Of a stretch of DNA of 64,000 bases, positions 59,723 to 64,000 are shown piece by piece (position 1 is the first letter of the stretch; each line of letters begins with the position of its first letter). The position numbers were made by a program, and so were the translations under genes. The notes beneath the pieces were generated by a model. It saw nothing but the letters and a program-made list of their open reading frames with translations, ran no database searches and was not told the DNA's origin. The stretch spans positions 858,798 through 922,797 of the forward strand of contig CANLQL010000002.1 of the NCBI GenBank assembly GCA_947493265.1. The letters run 5' to 3'. Origin of the DNA: an uncultured Litoreibacter sp. GTDB lineage: Bacteria; Pseudomonadota; Alphaproteobacteria; Rhodobacterales; Rhodobacteraceae.

Positions 59723-60931
59723 TCAGTTCGCCAATGTCGTTTTGATCTGCGCCCCGGTTTCCAGTGTTTTGTGCACCGGGCACTTGTCGGCAATCTCCAA
59801 CAGACGGGCACGTTGGGTTTCGTCCAGATCACCTTCAAGGTGGATCTCCCGATTGAACTGGTCGATCTTTGACGGGCCACCCGCATCCTGGGCGTGCATT
59901 GCGTTGTGGGTTACATCAACCCAAACACGGCGCAGCGGCCATTTCTTGCGACGCGCATACATGCGGATCGTCATGGAGGTACACGCGCCAAGCCCTGCGG
60001 CCAGCAAGCCGTAAGGGGTCATGCCTTTGTTTGTGCCACCATAGGCCAGCGGCTCATCGGCATAGATGTGATGGGCAGGTCCTGCGTTTACGTCTTGCAG
60101 AAACCCGTTTGGGTCAGCCTCGGCCACGCGCACAATACCTTCGGGCGCGCCGATAGGCGGCGCGGGCGGGCGCAAATCCAGGTATTTGCCTGCCCAGGCC
60201 GAGATAACTTCGGCGGCATATTCGGCATCTTCTGGGCGGGTCACCAGATGATCGGCGTCATCGAGCGTCACGAAGCTTTTCGGGTGCTTGGCATGTAGAA
60301 AAATCTGCGTCGCATTTTCGATGCCAACGGTGGTATCTTTCGGCGCATGCAAGACCAGAAGCGCTTTCTTCAGGCTGCCTACTGCGGTCTCAAGATTTTC
60401 TGCCGAGACATTTTCGACAAAGTCGCGGCCGATGCGGACAGGGCGACCACCCAACATGACCTCACCCACGCCATCGCGTTTGATCTTTTCGACATGGTCT
60501 TGGAAGTTGTGCACGACATGACCGGGATCAAAAGGGGCCCCGATGGTCACAACAGCTTTGGCGGATGGAATTTGTTCAGCCGCGCGCAAGATCGCCGCGC
60601 CACCAAGTGAATGACCGATCAGCAGCGTCGGTGCTTTGCCCAATTCGGCCAAATGCTGCGAAGCCAATACCAGGTCCGAGACGTTGGAAGCGAAAGTCGT
60701 GTTTTCAAACTCTCCGCCGGAATGGCCCAGACCGGTGAAATCAAAGCGCAGCACGGCGATGCCCATCGACGCCAAACGGCTGGCGATACGACGTGCGGCA
60801 GGAATGTCTTTGGAACAGGTAAAGCAATGGGCAAACAGCGCTGTCGCCAGATGCGGACCATCTGGCATATCCAGCCGCGCGGCCAGATCCTGCCCGGAAT
60901 GTCCGGTGAATGTTAGTTTTTCCATGCCCAT
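59723..60931 (-). CDS. Bifunctional alpha/beta hydrolase / OsmC family protein
   Basis: N-terminal hydrolase GHSLGGAAI; C-terminal OsmC domain GLGACTSMTIRMYARRKKWPL...DKCPVHKTLE. Confidence 0.92.
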   Translation of the reverse strand: MGMEKLTFTGHSGQDLAARLDMPDGPHLATALFAHCFTCSKDIPAARRIASRLASMGIAVLRFDFTGLGHSGGEFENTTFASNVSDLVLASQHLAELGKAPTLLIGHSLGGAAILRAAEQIPSAKAVVTIGAPFDPGHVVHNFQDHVEKIKRDGVGEVMLGGRPVRIGRDFVENVSAENLETAVGSLKKALLVLHAPKDTTVGIENATQIFLHAKHPKSFVTLDDADHLVTRPEDAEYAAEVISAWAGKYLDLRPPAPPIGAPEGIVRVAEADPNGFLQDVNAGPAHHIYADEPLAYGGTNKGMTPYGLLAAGLGACTSMTIRMYARRKKWPLRRVWVDVTHNAMHAQDAGGPSKIDQFNREIHLEGDLDETQRARLLEIADKCPVHKTLETGAQIKTTLAN

Positions 60932-61041
60932 AACGCGTGCCTTTTACCGTGAGGTTCAAGGATGGAGATGTGCGACCAACAACTCAAGCCATGTGACAGC
61001 CAACTCACGTTATGGTGAGCAGACGTGCGCGTAAGTGAGCT

Positions 61042-62382
61042 CTATTGCCCCATCAACGCCGGATCGAACGGGTATTTCGTCAAATTTTCGTAACCATCTT
61101 CGGTAATCAAAACCTGATCTTCGAGCTTGATTGAGAAGTCGCCGCCCTCCGGACTGACCAGCGCTTCGACACATAGCGTCATGCCTGGTTGCAGCTCATA
61201 GTCGAACGCGCCCGCCACATGTTTGTTCGGATAGGCCACCATTGGCCACTCGTCACATAGGCCGACGCCGTGCATCAGGCAGCCGTATTTCTGCGCCTGA
61301 AACTGATCGTCCAGCACATGGGTGTTCGCAGACAGGTCGTTGATCGACACGCCGGGTTTCAACATCTCCATATTGGTCTGAATATGTTCAACGCCGTGCT
61401 GCATCGCATAGACCATGTCGGCCGGGGGCTTTTCCGGGCCGATCCACCAACTGCGTGAGATATCGCAGCAGATGCCGTAGGCACCGACCAAATCCGTATC
61501 AAAGCTGACAATCTCATTTTCGGAGATGATCCGCGGTCCGCATTCCTGAAACCATGGGTTCGTGCGTGGCCCGGATGCCAAAAGCCGGGTTTCGATCCAT
61601 TCACCGCCGCGTTTTATGTTTTCGGCGTGAAGTACAGCCCAGACATCATCTTCGCTGACGCCGCCAAAGGGTATCTGTTCCCGGGCGAAGGCTTCCATTT
61701 CATACATCGCCATTTCGCAGGAATGGCACGCGGCGCGCATCGCCAGGATTTCGTCTGGCCCTTTGATGGAACGCGCGTGTTCCGTCGCTTCTTCGCCTTC
61801 ATGGACGTCGAAGCCAAGTTCTTCCAAAGCGCGCAGGCCCGCGACCATAATCTTGTCGACGCCAAGTCTGCGATTGTTGCCGCCATGCGCCCGGATCAAG
61901 TCATCTACTTCAGCGGTAAAGCTGGAAGCGGCTTGCTGAACCTTGTCGCCATTGGCAAAATAAAACATCGATGCACCGCTGCGCTGTTCGCGCACGAGCG
62001 GGTTAAATTCGGATAGAAAGGGGGAGTTCTTATAGTCCCACATCACCATATATCCGTCAGCGCACAGCAGAACCGCGCGGAACGGGTTATGGGTGTTCCA
62101 GAGCTGCATATTCGTTGAATCGGTCGCATAGCGAATGTTGAGCGGGTCAAACATCAACAATCCGCCCCAATCTCGGTCTACGATATGTTGGGTCAGGCGC
62201 TTCCAACGATAGTCCCGCATCTTCTCAAGATCTGGCAGGATCAAACCGGCCTCTTCCCATTCGCGGTAGGCCAGCACGGTCGGGCCGATCTCGACGCGGT
62301 TGTTATCGTTGAGGTTGCCATCACCCAGGTGACTTCCTTTGGATGGATCGATCTTGCGGTTGTCGCTGAAATGCTTGTTCAT
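61042..62382 (-). CDS. dddP: DddP-like dimethylsulfoniopropionate lyase (M24 fold)
   Basis: MNKHFSDNRKIDPSKGSHLGDGNLNDNNRVEIGPT...FDPLNIRYATDSTNMQLWNTHNPFRAVLLCADGYMVMWDYKNSPFLS...IISENEIVSFDTDLVGAYGICCDISRSWWIG...MHGVGLCDEWPMVAYP...EALVSPEGGDFSIKLEDQVLIT; closely resembles DddP as remembered, with the fold's metal ligands retained. Confidence 0.85.
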   Translation of the reverse strand: MNKHFSDNRKIDPSKGSHLGDGNLNDNNRVEIGPTVLAYREWEEAGLILPDLEKMRDYRWKRLTQHIVDRDWGGLLMFDPLNIRYATDSTNMQLWNTHNPFRAVLLCADGYMVMWDYKNSPFLSEFNPLVREQRSGASMFYFANGDKVQQAASSFTAEVDDLIRAHGGNNRRLGVDKIMVAGLRALEELGFDVHEGEEATEHARSIKGPDEILAMRAACHSCEMAMYEMEAFAREQIPFGGVSEDDVWAVLHAENIKRGGEWIETRLLASGPRTNPWFQECGPRIISENEIVSFDTDLVGAYGICCDISRSWWIGPEKPPADMVYAMQHGVEHIQTNMEMLKPGVSINDLSANTHVLDDQFQAQKYGCLMHGVGLCDEWPMVAYPNKHVAGAFDYELQPGMTLCVEALVSPEGGDFSIKLEDQVLITEDGYENLTKYPFDPALMGQ

Positions 62383-62570
62383 CGGCTTCTCCCTTGGTTT
62401 AAACATCAGGCAGAGCGCGCGTGGGTTTCTGGCACGAACGCGTCAAAACCCATGTCAATTTCCGACCATCTGACCAATTTTCAGTCATCTGAGGTCTGCG
62501 CTGGCCCAGGGCCGTGGGATTTGTTAACGTCTCGGCAATGGTCTTCGGACCCAAAAAGGGGAGAGCAGCA

Positions 62571-63002
62571 ATGGCGGATCTGAAGAAAGTCTTTGAAGAG
62601 GCTGAAGAGAAGAAAACAACCAGTAAGAAATCTCCGCGATCGGCCACCAAGGCTGCTAGAAAACCCGTCAAGTCCGCGCGCAGCGCAGTTGTGGCACCGG
62701 CCAAAGAACTGGCCAAAGATACGTCCGCCAAGCCGGGAACGGATGCGGGCGAGGATATGCGCAAGAAGGAACTGATCGACCGGGTCGCAGCCAAAAGTGG
62801 GTTGAAACGCGGCGTCGCCAAACAAGCTTTGGAAGCCAGTTTGGCTGTTTTGGGCGAGGTTCTGGCCGAGGGACGGTCTATTTCGGCCCCGCCTTTGGGA
62901 AAGCTCAAAGTTGTGCGCCAAAAAGATACACCGAACGGGAAGATGGCGGTTGTGCGGGTCAAGTTTAAAACCGGTGCCCCCAGCGAGCCTGAAAGCACCT
63001 AA
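62571..63002 (+). CDS. HU-like DNA-binding protein with Lys/Ala-rich N-terminal extension
   Basis: MADLKKVFEEAEEKKTTSKKSPRSATKAARKPVKSAR... then RKKELIDRVAAKSGLKRGVAKQALEASLAVLGEVLAEGRSISAPPLGKLKVVRQK. Confidence 0.82.
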   Translation: MADLKKVFEEAEEKKTTSKKSPRSATKAARKPVKSARSAVVAPAKELAKDTSAKPGTDAGEDMRKKELIDRVAAKSGLKRGVAKQALEASLAVLGEVLAEGRSISAPPLGKLKVVRQKDTPNGKMAVVRVKFKTGAPSEPEST

Positions 63003-63017
63003 GGTTCTTCACACTCG

Positions 63018-63593
63018 ATGCGTTATCCCGAACTGCTCATCTGTCGCCACGGCGAGACGGAGTGGAACGTTGAAGGGCGGTTTCAAGGTGCGCTTGATTC
63101 GCCTCTGACCGTCCACGGGCGGGCGCAGGCGGAAAATCAACGCAACATCCTGAGCCAGCTCACAACGATACCGGATCGTGTGTTTTCCAGCCCGCTTAAG
63201 CGTGTGCTGGATACTGCGGAAATCGCCCTGCGCGGTCGCGAGGTTGACATAAAGCGCGACGCCCGTTTGTGCGAAATCGATATGGGGGATTGGTCTGGAA
63301 AGCGGCGCGAAGATGTTCTGCCGCGGGCACGTATCTTGGATGATCTGGCAAACGATCCGATGGCGCTATACCGACTGAAGAAGACCGGGGAAGACTTCCC
63401 GGCTTTGCGGGGCCGATGTCAGGACTTTCTGGATGATCTTCCTGGCCCCGCGCTTGTCTTCACCCATGGCGTTACCTCACGCATGTTGCGGGCGATTGTT
63501 CTGGGGATCGCTGACGCGCATCTTGGCGATTTGCCGGGTGGGCAGGGGGTCGTCTATCATTTGCGTGAAGGTTTGCAGACCCGCCTGGAGTGA
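63018..63593 (+). CDS. Histidine phosphatase family protein
   Basis: LLICRHGETEWNVEGRFQGALDSPLTVHGRAQAENQ; FTHGVTSRMLRA. Confidence 0.92.
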   Translation: MRYPELLICRHGETEWNVEGRFQGALDSPLTVHGRAQAENQRNILSQLTTIPDRVFSSPLKRVLDTAEIALRGREVDIKRDARLCEIDMGDWSGKRREDVLPRARILDDLANDPMALYRLKKTGEDFPALRGRCQDFLDDLPGPALVFTHGVTSRMLRAIVLGIADAHLGDLPGGQGVVYHLREGLQTRLE

Positions 63594-63668
63594 CAATTCC
63601 GTCGCTGTGAAAAAACGCTGCGAAAGGTCTTGCAGACCCCACCCACCTTGCGCTAAACCGCGCCTCAC

Positions 63669-63744
<76 letters not shown>

Positions 63745-63923
63745 TTCCCGCCTCTGCCAAAACATGTCGTCATGCTGCATCGCCATCGTGATTGTGCGTG
63801 TTTTCAGACAGGATGCATGGCTTTTGATTTATTCCTGCAATTTCACGATCAGATACGCTTGACGGGGCAGGGCGCAGCCCATAATACGTCCCTCACGTCT
63901 GAGGGATCGGACGGGCAGCCAGT

Positions 63924-64000
63924 GCGGTTGTAGCTCAGTTGGTTAGAGTACCGGCCTGTCACGCCGGGGGTCGCGGGTTCGAGCCCCGTCAACCGCGCCA
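63924..64000 (+). tRNA. tRNA-Asp(GTC)
   Basis: GCGGTTGTAGCTCAGTTGGTTAGAGTACCGGCCTGTCACGCCGGGGGTCGCGGGTTCGAGCCCCGTCAACCGCGCCA, complete at the window edge. Confidence 0.96.

Noticed and set aside
60980-61025. CTCAC-gttatg-GTGAG hairpin downstream of the dddP-like gene
   Set aside because: Short stem with no U-tract on the minus strand; insufficient for a terminator call.

Overview
GC-rich bacterial chromosome segment. Gene content points to an alphaproteobacterium of the Rhodobacteraceae/Roseobacter group; this is inferred from a DddP-like DMSP lyase, a VPLPA-type C-terminal sorting signal, an F1-ATPase zeta subunit (DUF1476), a split corrinoid methionine-synthase-like gene set and a GTTC-N7-GTTC SOS-type box. 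Most of the window is housekeeping: pdxA-surA-lptD-lptG-lptF, pepA-holC, ndk, purMN, rnd, sufE, purC-purS-purQ, a DctBD-like two-component pair, rne, mrcA, prfB, a bactofilin/M23 pair, an AsmA-like giant protein, queA, lpd, uvrA, and four tRNAs (Asn, Ile2-CAU, Val, Asp). I saw no CRISPR array, prophage, transposon or obvious genomic island, and no clear multi-gene undescribed system. The best second-look items are: (1) a DctD-like sigma54-type regulator lacking the GAFTGA loop; (2) a 12-bp perfect AT-rich inverted repeat containing a CATAATCA direct repeat, upstream of the homocysteine methyltransferase and inside the 3' end of the neighbouring gene; (3) a structured rne leader; (4) the DddP-like DMSP lyase; (5) a split MetH-like cluster with DUF1638; (6) an rnd terminator embedded in the coding end of the convergent gene; (7) an SOS box before uvrA. 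All calls come from reading sequence and ORF translations; no database search was run.
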